Shown here: positions 29,912-37,808 of the stretch, in pieces
Layout of the letters: every line of letters starts with the position of its first letter
Position numbering within the stretch: the stretch's first letter is position 1
Origin: a virus
DNA length: 59,459 nucleotides
Virus record (IMG/VR): IMGVR_UViG_3300036766_001430
Location: 1-59,459 of that record
Strand: one strand, 5' to 3'
Translations under genes and position numbers: made by a program
The notes under the pieces: model-generated
The model's input: only the letters and a program-made list of their open reading frames with translations
Told to the model about the DNA's origin: nothing
The model's database searches: none

Positions 29912-30409
29912 CTAGCCGCGTCGGTTGGCCCGGTCGGTCTTGAGGACCGGGTCGCCTTGAAGCTCGGCGCGCATGTGAGCGCCGAGAGAGATAAGCATGT
30001 CACGCTTCGTACGAATCGCGTCCACGATGCCGCCGATGTGGTGCTTGCGCGCTTCGGCCGCGATGTACTTGATGCGCACCTCGCGGATGCTCGGGTCGCA
30101 CGTCACCGCCGCGTCCACCTGCGACTCGGTAGCCTTGCCGCCGGCCGCCAGCAAGATCTCCCGATGCAGGATGCGCTGCCGTGCCTCGTGCTCCTCGGCG
30201 TTCATCTTCGCCGTGAGGAACGCCTGCACGCTTTCGGAGAAGCGCGCGTTCCAGTACGCGAGGTCAGCGGGCAGCCGCACATACTCTTCTTCAATGACGA
30301 GCGGCTCGATGCGGACGCAATCACGTAGGTACTCACCGACATCGGTAATCCCCGCCGGGTAGTCCACGCCGGGGTCGAGTGTAGTGGTCGGTTCGGGGAT
30401 GATATTCAT
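29912..30409 (-). CDS. conserved phage recombination-module protein
   Basis: A 165-residue helical protein. Signature: YVRLPADLAYWNARFSESVQ, then a long charged helix and IVDAIRTKRDMLISLGAHMRAE with GDPVL. Proteins with this L-P-x-x-L-A-Y-W-N and AIRAKRDML-x-S-L-G pattern occur beside SSB and recombination genes in other phages, and may act as accessory factors for annealing or helicase loading; the function is unproven. Start at 30409, ATGA overlap with the HNH stop. Confidence 0.6.
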   Translation of the reverse strand: MNIIPEPTTTLDPGVDYPAGITDVGEYLRDCVRIEPLVIEEEYVRLPADLAYWNARFSESVQAFLTAKMNAEEHEARQRILHREILLAAGGKATESQVDAAVTCDPSIREVRIKYIAAEARKHHIGGIVDAIRTKRDMLISLGAHMRAELQGDPVLKTDRANRRG

Positions 30410-30816
30410 GCGTGCTCCTTCAGGTAGTGAATAGCGCTCCGCAAGAGCGCGGCGCTGTCGTTGAACATCCCCAGAGCGCGATTGCATCGCGAGCAGAGAA
30501 GACCCCGCACCTTCCCGGTAACGTGGTCGTGGTCGACGCTCCAGACTTTGATCTGGCCCTTCGGCCGCTCATCCACACCGCAAGGTGTGTCGACGAAGCA
30601 GATGGAGCAGCAGAACCCCTGCTCGGCCAACATGCTCTCGTAATCCGTGAGAGATATGCCGTACAGCTTCCGCAGGTACCTGTCCCGACCCTGCGGGGAT
30701 GAGGCGTGCTTCATCCCGGCGGCACGAATACCTGCACGCCCTTCGGGTGACGCGCGACGCTCGCGAGCTTTCTCCCGTTGGTACACGCGGTTATTCTCTC
30801 TGTCCTTGTACGGCAT
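30406..30816 (-). CDS. EndoVII-like HNH endonuclease
   Basis: A 136-residue EndoVII-type protein. N-terminal basic region (DRENNRVYQREKARERR) and ISLTDYESMLAEQGFCC with the zinc and catalytic motifs CCSICFVD, WSVDHDHVTGKVRG and LLCSRCNRALGMF. It is a second, clearly diverged copy of the family at 28481 and is inserted between a small Cys gene and the recombination-module gene. It is not required by the operon logic, so it is likely a mobile endonuclease. Confidence 0.82.
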   Translation of the reverse strand: MPYKDRENNRVYQREKARERRASPEGRAGIRAAGMKHASSPQGRDRYLRKLYGISLTDYESMLAEQGFCCSICFVDTPCGVDERPKGQIKVWSVDHDHVTGKVRGLLCSRCNRALGMFNDSAALLRSAIHYLKEHA

Positions 30817-30825
30817 TGGTCCGTC

Positions 30826-31011
30826 CTACCGGGGCGACTTGTTAGCGAGAGATCTTTTTACGGCGATACACAACGAAAGCTCCGTCCCATATGCGCGTTT
30901 CTGACACACGTGGTACCCGTTGTGCTTCCTGCACGTCTTCGCGCAGATGTAACCATCCTTGCCGCGAGCGACGCACGGCGCGTTGAAGATCCAAGCGAGC
31001 ACACGCCTCAC
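30826..31011 (-). CDS. small Cys-rich hypothetical protein
   Basis: A 61-residue protein starting at GTG 31011, overlapping the polymerase stop (GTGA). It has five cysteines (NAPCVARGKDGYICAKTCRK, YHVCQKRA, LSLCIAVK), possibly a zinc site. No family recognised. Confidence 0.5.
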   Translation of the reverse strand: MRRVLAWIFNAPCVARGKDGYICAKTCRKHNGYHVCQKRAYGTELSLCIAVKRSLANKSPR

Positions 31012-33590
31012 GCTGCCGCCTCGAACTTGTACTTCGAGAGCGAGCCCCACGACGGTCCGACCTCCACGTCCACCTCCAGCACGCAGAGGCACGGCCACGA
31101 GACCATGATCTGCCTCACCTCGTACGCGACCTCATCCACCGCGTCATCGCGCACTTCGAGCAGCAGCGCGTCGTGCACGGGGAGCACGAGCTTGGCGGGC
31201 ACCGCGTTGTCGCGGATCCACGAGACGGTCGCATGGACCGACGCGAGCCCGTAGTCACTCGCCGTGCCCTGCACCGGCGTGTTGGTCGCGCCGTTCTCGG
31301 CGGTGCGACGCGTCTGCTCATCCGAGTCAGCGATGCGCCACATGGGCCGACGACGCGCGCGGTGGCCGTCCCACTCCGTCCAGATCTCTCCCGTCTTGCG
31401 CGCTTCGAGCACGAGGTTCTCGCTCCACTTGGCGAGCTGCTTGAAGTGCCCGAGGATAGCTTCGCGGATGCGGCCGGCTTCCTTCACGGTCACGCCGATC
31501 TTCACCGCCAGCGCTCCGTCGCCCATGCCGTAGAGCAGACCGAAGTTCACGATCTTCGCTGCGGTCCGGTGCATCTTGAGCACCTGGGACGGGTCGATGC
31601 CCCACGCGGTCTTCGAGATCAGCTCCGCAGTGCGCTGGTGGTAGTCGACGCCGGCCGCGAAGATCGCGAGCATGTCCGGGTCACGCGACAGCGCTGCGGC
31701 GATGCGCAGTTCGAGCTGGCTGTAGTCGAGCTGGACGAGCTTGTGCCCCGGCGAGGCACGGAAGACGTCGCGCGCCATCTTGCCCTCGATCGAGTCGGCA
31801 CGAGGGATCTGCTGCAGGTTCGGCGACTCGCACGAGAGTCGACCGGACCGCGCGCCGTCCAGCTTCAGGTTCGGGTGGATGCGCCCATCGCTCCGAATGT
31901 GCGGGAGCATCCCGGCCGCGAACGAGCCGCGCATCTTCGCGAACCCTCGGTGGTCGAGGATGAGCCCCGGCAGCGGGTGATGCTTGCGCAGTTGGTCGAG
32001 CGTCGCTTCGGACGTGCTCGGTTGCTCGCTGGCCGTGCGCTCCAGGATGGGCAGGCCCAGCTTGTTGTAGAGAAGCTCCCCGACCTGGATGGGTGAGTCC
32101 CAGTTGATGGTCGTGCTGTAGAGGGCGAGCCGCTGCTGGATCTCTGCGATCTGTCCCTGGAGGTGCGTGTCGAACGCTTCAAGCGCGTCTCGCGACGCGG
32201 GCACGCCCCACGCCTCGACTTCGGCGACTGCCTCAGCGGCCGGCCCCACGAGCACGTCCCACGTGCGCCGCAGGTCGGGCTGCGTGTCGAGGTCGGCTTC
32301 GAGCTTCTCACCGAGCAGCGCCGTCACGTACGCATCGCGCGCGTTGTACCGGTACAGCACCGGCTTGGGGATGAGCCCGTACACGTACTTGCCCTTCTCG
32401 GTCGGGTCATCCCGGATGACCTTCTCCAAGAGCGCGTCCGGCGCGAGCGCGGCCGGCTGGACGAAGAAGAACGCCAAGTTCTTGGTCTTGGCGTCCTTCT
32501 TCTCCTGCGCGAGCACGAGACGGATCTTCGCCATCGCGTCCTCGATGGCCTGCTCTGCCTCGCCCTTGTGTCCACCGAGCCCGAGCAGGTCGGCCATCGC
32601 ACCGAGCGCGCCGTTCGCTTCGGGTTCGAGCAGCTTGCGCCAGAGCCGTGTGTCGCCGTAGCTACCGCGCGTGAGCACACCGAAGCACGCGAGCACGGCC
32701 GTGCGATCGTACTTCTCGTTCTGCCCGACCTTGCGGTGCGCCGGGTCGGCCAGCCACGCGAGCAGCAGCTTGCGTGCGCCGGCGTCAGCGAGACCTTCCG
32801 AGGTCCACACGTAGACGTCGCTCTGGCCGCGCCCGCAGACCGCGAGCGACAGCATGCGGAACGACGGGTCGAACATCAGCCCCGCGGTCTCCACGTCCCA
32901 CGCCGCCCACGCCGCCTCGGTAAACGCCGCGATGGCGGTGCGCGCTTCGGTGGCGTTCGTAACGAGGTACGCCTTGGGCTCCTCCCACGCAGGCACCGTG
33001 ACCGGCGCGGTGCACGCCCACTCCACATCCTCCTCGAAGTGCCCGCGAAGGAAGCGATTACGTGAGGCGATACCCGGGTGGAGCACGGCGAACACAGGCA
33101 CGGGCGCAATGCCCTTGGTCGAGCAGAGCCACGCGAAGCCGCGGCGCGTCTGTTGCGGGGAGATGCCCCGGCCGAGCAGCGAATGCGTGGCGGGCGTGCC
33201 TAACGCGATGATGCGCTGCGGCTGCACCTCGCGAATGACCTGCACGAGATACGTACGGCACGCGCTCAGTTCCTTCTCACCGACGGTGCGCGCGCCTGGA
33301 AAGCACTTCACACCGTGGTCCAGGGCCAGCGGTCCGGCCCAAGTACGCGCGATGACACGGCGGAGGTAAGCCCCATTCGCGCCCACAAGCGGCCGACCGC
33401 GGGTGTCTTCCTCGCGCCCTGGAGAGTCAGTCACGACGAGCAGGCCGCCGGGCTCGCCCTCTGGCGACATGCACGGCGACTTCACCCCCTCGCTCAGCTT
33501 GCACCGCGTGCATGCGGTGTTGATATCGGTGCCGTGCTCGACCTCGACAGCGAAGCGTGGCGGTTCGGGGAAGAGCGGAAGTGACTTCAT
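31008..33590 (-). CDS. family A DNA polymerase fused to an N-terminal uracil-DNA glycosylase-like domain
   Basis: An 860-residue replicative polymerase. Residues 20-205: UDG superfamily, type 4-like, with CTRCKLSEGVKSPC (C27, C30, C40), TDSPGREEDTRGRPLVGANG and IIALGTPATHSLLG. Residues about 230-420: 3'-5' exonuclease (AAWDVETAG). Residues about 430-860: polymerase with motif A LDYSQLELR, motif B TAAKIVNFGLLYGMG and motif C VLPVHDALLLEV. UDG-PolA fusions are known in phages, including SPO1-like ones with modified pyrimidines. The UDG part may have structural or base-screening roles. Confidence 0.88.
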   Translation of the reverse strand: MKSLPLFPEPPRFAVEVEHGTDINTACTRCKLSEGVKSPCMSPEGEPGGLLVVTDSPGREEDTRGRPLVGANGAYLRRVIARTWAGPLALDHGVKCFPGARTVGEKELSACRTYLVQVIREVQPQRIIALGTPATHSLLGRGISPQQTRRGFAWLCSTKGIAPVPVFAVLHPGIASRNRFLRGHFEEDVEWACTAPVTVPAWEEPKAYLVTNATEARTAIAAFTEAAWAAWDVETAGLMFDPSFRMLSLAVCGRGQSDVYVWTSEGLADAGARKLLLAWLADPAHRKVGQNEKYDRTAVLACFGVLTRGSYGDTRLWRKLLEPEANGALGAMADLLGLGGHKGEAEQAIEDAMAKIRLVLAQEKKDAKTKNLAFFFVQPAALAPDALLEKVIRDDPTEKGKYVYGLIPKPVLYRYNARDAYVTALLGEKLEADLDTQPDLRRTWDVLVGPAAEAVAEVEAWGVPASRDALEAFDTHLQGQIAEIQQRLALYSTTINWDSPIQVGELLYNKLGLPILERTASEQPSTSEATLDQLRKHHPLPGLILDHRGFAKMRGSFAAGMLPHIRSDGRIHPNLKLDGARSGRLSCESPNLQQIPRADSIEGKMARDVFRASPGHKLVQLDYSQLELRIAAALSRDPDMLAIFAAGVDYHQRTAELISKTAWGIDPSQVLKMHRTAAKIVNFGLLYGMGDGALAVKIGVTVKEAGRIREAILGHFKQLAKWSENLVLEARKTGEIWTEWDGHRARRRPMWRIADSDEQTRRTAENGATNTPVQGTASDYGLASVHATVSWIRDNAVPAKLVLPVHDALLLEVRDDAVDEVAYEVRQIMVSWPCLCVLEVDVEVGPSWGSLSKYKFEAAA

Positions 33591-33964
33591 GCCTCGGCTA
33601 GCTCCTCGGGTGACGCGGGGCGACCGCGGTGCGCGTGCTCATCGAGCGCGCTCTGCATCTCGCGTGCGCCGTACGGCCACTGCATCCAGGGCGCACGTAC
33701 GAAGCGTGCGGAGAACGGTGCCCAGCCTGGGTCGTTGTCGGTCATGAAGCGCCAGTCTATAGGTACGTGGCCGAGGTCGTGAGCCGCGTGGATGATGGCC
33801 CACGCTTCGGTCTCGTCGGCGGCCATGACCGCGCAGCAGATCGCGTACAGCGTCACGCCCAGGTCCGTCTCGCGCGTCTGCGTCACCCACCACGGCCCGC
33901 GGTACTCCCACTTGGTCGGGTCGGCTGACCAGAAGCTCGCCCAGAACGGGAGCAGCGCACTCAC
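33587..33964 (-). CDS. hypothetical protein
   Basis: A 125-residue protein starting at GTG 33964 (GTGA overlap with the methyltransferase stop). Aromatic-rich (PFWASFWSADPTKWEYRGPW, WAIIHAAHDLGHVPIDWRF). The frequent Trp and final acidic PEELAEA suggest a small globular protein. No family recognised; it overlaps the polymerase start. Confidence 0.55.
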   Translation of the reverse strand: MSALLPFWASFWSADPTKWEYRGPWWVTQTRETDLGVTLYAICCAVMAADETEAWAIIHAAHDLGHVPIDWRFMTDNDPGWAPFSARFVRAPWMQWPYGAREMQSALDEHAHRGRPASPEELAEA

Positions 33965-34659
33965 TTCGGCACCGCCACGTAACCTTGCTCGGAGAAGATC
34001 GACTTGAACGCGGCAACGCACGTCTCGTCATCGAGGTCATCGGCGACGCGTCGAGGCAGGTACACCACCGCGCTCGCGTTGGGAGGTGAGTCGCCGGCGG
34101 TGAGCGTGTCTCCGTCACGGACGAGGTAGCGCACGCGCGTGCGGGGAACGCAGAACGGGAACGCCTGCGGAGGAAGCACGCCGCGAGGCTGCGCGGTCTG
34201 CATCAGCTCCAGCGAGTAGGCGACGAAGATCGCCTGCGTGACCGCGCCCACCGCGTACTCGTGCAGGAGCTTCGCCCACCAGATGCCCGCGTTGGACTTG
34301 CCGCCGATCCTGCCGCCCGGCGGGTTCAGGAAGACGCTCCCAGCCCAGGCTTGTGCCAGACCATCGTCCTCCTGCGAGTGGAGGCGCGTCGCCTTGACCG
34401 TGCTCCGGTTCACGAACGCGTTGCTCGCGGGGTCGAGGTCGATGCCGCCCATGACGGCGCGCGCCTTGTCGATGATCCACGGTGGCGTGTAGTGCTCGGC
34501 GCTCTTTGCTGAGTGCTTGGCGACAGCCGGTAGCACTCGCTCAGCAAGGGAGCGCCAGCAACCCGGGTCACCCTCGCGATGCCGGCCGGGGCCTAGACCC
34601 GCTGCGTGCCCCGACGGGCAATCGCACCCGCCATCACCGTCCGACCAGTTCGGGCTCAT
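33961..34659 (-). CDS. phage N6-adenine DNA methyltransferase (Dam-like, PF05869 type)
   Basis: A 232-residue adenine methyltransferase of the phage DNA N6-adenine-MTase type. SAEHYTPPWIIDKARAVMG, then GIDLDPASNAF, and the catalytic N-P-P motif in VFLNPPGG identify it; YSLELMQTAQ follows the pattern. It can protect phage DNA against host restriction. The first 40 residues are Cys/Gly-rich and variable. Start at 34659, overlapping the upstream stop as ATGA. This is not a cytosine-C5 methyltransferase. Confidence 0.82.
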   Translation of the reverse strand: MSPNWSDGDGGCDCPSGHAAGLGPGRHREGDPGCWRSLAERVLPAVAKHSAKSAEHYTPPWIIDKARAVMGGIDLDPASNAFVNRSTVKATRLHSQEDDGLAQAWAGSVFLNPPGGRIGGKSNAGIWWAKLLHEYAVGAVTQAIFVAYSLELMQTAQPRGVLPPQAFPFCVPRTRVRYLVRDGDTLTAGDSPPNASAVVYLPRRVADDLDDETCVAAFKSIFSEQGYVAVPK

Positions 34660-34859
34660 GCGTTTTCTACCCACTCATCCGGCACCCATAGGCGCGCCTT
34701 GACCCAGTACCCGCCGGGTACACGCTCGGGTGGATCGGGCATCACGAGCACATCCGCATGCCCGGACTCGTCGCCCCAAGCCTCTTGGGCTAGAGAACGA
34801 ACTTTGTCAGCAAGTTCAGCGCCGCACCTAAGCCGCGGCTTGAGCACACGAGCGCTCAT
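34656..34859 (-). CDS. small hypothetical protein
   Basis: A 67-residue protein with a helix (CGAELADKVRSLAQEAWG), a strand (ADVLVMPDPPERVPG) and an aromatic end (YWVKARLWVPDEW). ATGA-type overlaps with both neighbours. No family recognised. Confidence 0.5.
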   Translation of the reverse strand: MSARVLKPRLRCGAELADKVRSLAQEAWGDESGHADVLVMPDPPERVPGGYWVKARLWVPDEWVENA

Positions 34860-35548
34860 GACGCCTCCAACGCTTCGAGCGCGCGGCCCAACCTATCGTC
34901 GATGTTCGAGACGCGCTGTAGCGCGGGCACGACCTTCTTGTGTTGCTTACATATCGCGACGATCTCGTTCCGGTCGGTGAGCCCGTTGTCGAAGAAGTGC
35001 TTGATGAGATCGCGGATGCTCTTCGACGCGACCAGCCCTGTGAGGAACGCTGTCTTGACGTCCTCGGGATCGCCCGCTGCTTCTGGATCATCGACGGCTG
35101 CTTCGCTCACCACACACACCGCGCCGGGCTTCTCGTCCCCACCGAACGGAATATCGTCACTGGGTCCGGCCGGTGTCACCGCAGCGAGGTCGGAGGCCTT
35201 GCGCGCGGCAAGCGACGCAGCCGCGCGCTCCTTCGCTTCGGCGCGTGCGCGCTCAGTTGCAGCCTGCGCACGTTCGTTCTGCGATTTGAAATCCTGCGGC
35301 ATGTCGTACGGCAACGCCGCACCCGTCGTGATGTTCGGGCGGGTCGCGCTGGCGGGCTCGGGAGCAACGAGCTTGGCCGGCGCCTCCTGCGCATCCCAGT
35401 CGGCCGGGTACCCTCGATCGATAGATAGGAGCTTGAGCGCATCCTCGTACGTCTCAACCGAGAAGATCGTCAAGGTCTCGCCATCCCACTGCACGCGCCG
35501 CATCAAGCCGGCGACTTCAACCTCACTCGTAAACGTTCGTAATCGCAT
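34856..35548 (-). CDS. hypothetical protein of the replication module
   Basis: A 230-residue protein. Residues 1-60 form a small beta-rich domain; residues 80-140 are an alanine/arginine/glutamate-rich helix; the C-terminal 60 residues have a DVKTAFLTGLVASKSIRDL helix and GLTDRNEIVAICKQHK, helix-turn-helix-like. The leader upstream (ACCAAAGGAGCACGAACA) contains a good ribosome site. Unknown function. Confidence 0.55.
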   Translation of the reverse strand: MRLRTFTSEVEVAGLMRRVQWDGETLTIFSVETYEDALKLLSIDRGYPADWDAQEAPAKLVAPEPASATRPNITTGAALPYDMPQDFKSQNERAQAATERARAEAKERAAASLAARKASDLAAVTPAGPSDDIPFGGDEKPGAVCVVSEAAVDDPEAAGDPEDVKTAFLTGLVASKSIRDLIKHFFDNGLTDRNEIVAICKQHKKVVPALQRVSNIDDRLGRALEALEAS

Positions 35549-35577
35549 TGTTCGTGCTCCTTTGGTTTCGAGACTTG

Positions 35578-36417
35578 TTAGGCGTAGAGAGAATTACGTG
35601 CGGCTTGCATGAGATCGTCTGCACCGTAGTCGTTCGGATCTGTCGCCGGGGGAAGGCGCACCGCGGATGCGTTCACGCCTTCGAGCGCGAGCCTCCACGC
35701 GAACGCTTCACCCTCCTCCCACGCGTCCCCGTCGAGCACGACGCAGATCGGCCGGCGCGCGAGCAGTAACCGCTCGAAGTGCGGCTCGGTGGGTTTGCCG
35801 AGAAACGCCGCGGCGTGGGGCCAGTGCGGGAGAGCATCGAAGCACCCCTCCACGACGAGCAACGGCACATCGGTGTCGATGTCGAGCGCGGCGCTGTTGA
35901 ACATGACACCCACGCGCCCCCCACTCGGGTATAGGTAGCGGCGTTCGGCGCGGTCGGTGAAGTCGCGCCCCACGTACCACTGCCACGTGCCGTGCGCATC
36001 GAGCACCGGCACGACGATGCGGTTGAACATCCGGCCGCGCGTACACGCACCGATCTTCACTTCTCGCGCGACCTGCTCCGGGATGCCGCGCCAAAGCACG
36101 TACCGGCGCGCGCGTTCGAGCGCGTGGGAAGTCGCGCCTGGTCCGTCGAACAACTCGAAGAACGCTTCGGGCTGCTCGATAGCTGGCGTGGGCTCGACCT
36201 CGTCCACCTCGTGCTCGAAGCCGTCGCTGGCGACGTGCCCGCGCGACGCGCAGCGGAAGCAGTGCCAGCGGCCGGTGGGCAGGTGGACGCCCATCGAGAA
36301 CTTGCGGTCTGGTGTGCCTTGGCGCGTCTCGCACGCCGGGCAGTTCACGCGCACCCAGCCCGTGCGCGATGGCCGCTTGCCGTTGATGAGGTAGGTGATG
36401 TCTTCGCGCAGACTCAC
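35578..36417 (-). CDS. DnaG-like primase with CHC2-type zinc finger and TOPRIM
   Basis: A 279-residue primase. Zinc finger: NCPACETRQG with WHCFRCASRGH (two CxxC pairs). TOPRIM: VVEGCFDALPHW and VVLDGDAWEEGE, the acidic metal motifs. Short for a bacterial DnaG and without a C-terminal helicase-binding domain, as common in phages. The helicase gene ends next to it (36414), so both are co-translated. It makes RNA primers. Confidence 0.85.
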   Translation of the reverse strand: MSLREDITYLINGKRPSRTGWVRVNCPACETRQGTPDRKFSMGVHLPTGRWHCFRCASRGHVASDGFEHEVDEVEPTPAIEQPEAFFELFDGPGATSHALERARRYVLWRGIPEQVAREVKIGACTRGRMFNRIVVPVLDAHGTWQWYVGRDFTDRAERRYLYPSGGRVGVMFNSAALDIDTDVPLLVVEGCFDALPHWPHAAAFLGKPTEPHFERLLLARRPICVVLDGDAWEEGEAFAWRLALEGVNASAVRLPPATDPNDYGADDLMQAARNSLYA

Positions 36418-37808
36418 GGGATCTGGTACTGCGACGGGTGCGCGACAACGATTCGACCGTGAGCGAAGTCGGTCTGGATCGGCCCTACGGTCTTACGCGA
36501 GACGCCGCGACGGTTCTTGGCGACGAAGAGGTTGATGAGCGCGAACTCCTCGTCCTCCGGGTTGATGGTGATGATCTGATCCGCCGCGCGAACCTTCTCC
36601 ATCGAGTCGGCGATGTCCCCGATGTCGAGCTTCGATCGCTTACCGCTCTTCTGGCGCTGCGACTGCGACGCCGTGTAGATCCACTTCTGCTCGCGCTCGC
36701 CCCACACACGGATCGTCTCGTACACGTCGCCCATCGCCGCGTACGTGTTGCTATGCTCGATCGCCTTCATCTTCACGGGCTTGATCTTGTCCATGTAGTC
36801 GATCACAAGCACGTCCACCGGCTCGCCGATCTCCTTCTCGATGTCGCGGACGAGGTTGATTACGTCCGTCGTCGTCGTGGCCTTGGGCGCGGCCCAGCCC
36901 ACGGTCAGACGTAGCACCGTGCCAAACCACGACGGGTGTATAAGCATCCGCGCTTCGAGCTTGGCGAGGATGCTCGCCTCGTGGATGACGTCGCTGAGCG
37001 CCTCGCCGTACAGGTTGGCGAGGATGCGCGCGTGGATCTCGGCTTCGGGTAGCTCCAACGTCAGGTAGTGGACACGCTGCCCCATGAGCGCGGCGTGCAC
37101 CGCAGCGTGCACCAGCGCCATCGACTTGCCGCCGCCTGAGTCCGCGACGAAGCAGCACTCACTGCCGCGGGGCACGCCGCCTTCTAGCACGTCATCCAGC
37201 TCCAGGATGCCCGTCGACAGGCGCGAGACCGCGCGAGCCGCGTCCACGATCGCAACGCTCCGCACGCCGACCTGCTGCGCGACCTGTCCCGTGTCGGCGC
37301 CGATGCTCCGCGCCTTCTCAACGATGTCCACGACGCGGTCCATGTCGGCGTCGTGCTTGCCGATCTCCTGGGCCATCGTGCGCGCAGCGTCCTTGTGCGC
37401 GCGCCGCTGGAGCACGGGTTTCATCGCCTCGGCCATCGCGTCTTCGTCGGGTAGCTCTTCCTCGATCGCGAGGAGCACCCACGCGCGAACGTCCTCGCGC
37501 TGCTCGTGGGTGACCTTGCCGTCGTGCTCCATCCGCGCGATGCGCTGGTTGATGAGCGTAAACGAGTCGGGCGGCTGACCTGTCTCGACGGCGTGCGCGC
37601 GAGCCGCTTGCGTCACGAGCTTCGCCGCGGCGTGCGCGAGCGCGTCCGGGTCGAGGTGGCGACCGATGCGGTGCCACATGCGCGGCTTGATCGCGCAGAG
37701 GTACACCAGCGCCATCTCGAACTGTGCGTCCAGCGCGTACGGCTCGTGCTTGCCGCCTCCCGTGAGAGGCCGCATGAACGGAATGACCTTGCCTCCGGTG
37801 TTGCTCAC
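36414..37808 (-). CDS. DnaB-like replicative helicase
   Basis: A 464-residue RecA-fold helicase. Walker A ADSGGGKSMA, Walker B VDVLVIDYMD, then YTASQSQRQKSG and an arginine-finger region (FVAKNRRG). The N-terminal 160 residues are helical, like the DnaB N-terminal domain. Start is GTG 37808, GTGA overlap with the upstream gene. It unwinds the fork with the adjacent primase and UDG-PolA polymerase. Confidence 0.85.
   Translation of the reverse strand: MSNTGGKVIPFMRPLTGGGKHEPYALDAQFEMALVYLCAIKPRMWHRIGRHLDPDALAHAAAKLVTQAARAHAVETGQPPDSFTLINQRIARMEHDGKVTHEQREDVRAWVLLAIEEELPDEDAMAEAMKPVLQRRAHKDAARTMAQEIGKHDADMDRVVDIVEKARSIGADTGQVAQQVGVRSVAIVDAARAVSRLSTGILELDDVLEGGVPRGSECCFVADSGGGKSMALVHAAVHAALMGQRVHYLTLELPEAEIHARILANLYGEALSDVIHEASILAKLEARMLIHPSWFGTVLRLTVGWAAPKATTTTDVINLVRDIEKEIGEPVDVLVIDYMDKIKPVKMKAIEHSNTYAAMGDVYETIRVWGEREQKWIYTASQSQRQKSGKRSKLDIGDIADSMEKVRAADQIITINPEDEEFALINLFVAKNRRGVSRKTVGPIQTDFAHGRIVVAHPSQYQIP

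Noticed and set aside
33961-34659. The methyltransferase as the cytosine-C5 enzyme that would feed the TET
   Set aside because: It has the N-P-P catalytic motif of adenine-type enzymes and no P-C-Q or E-N-V motif.
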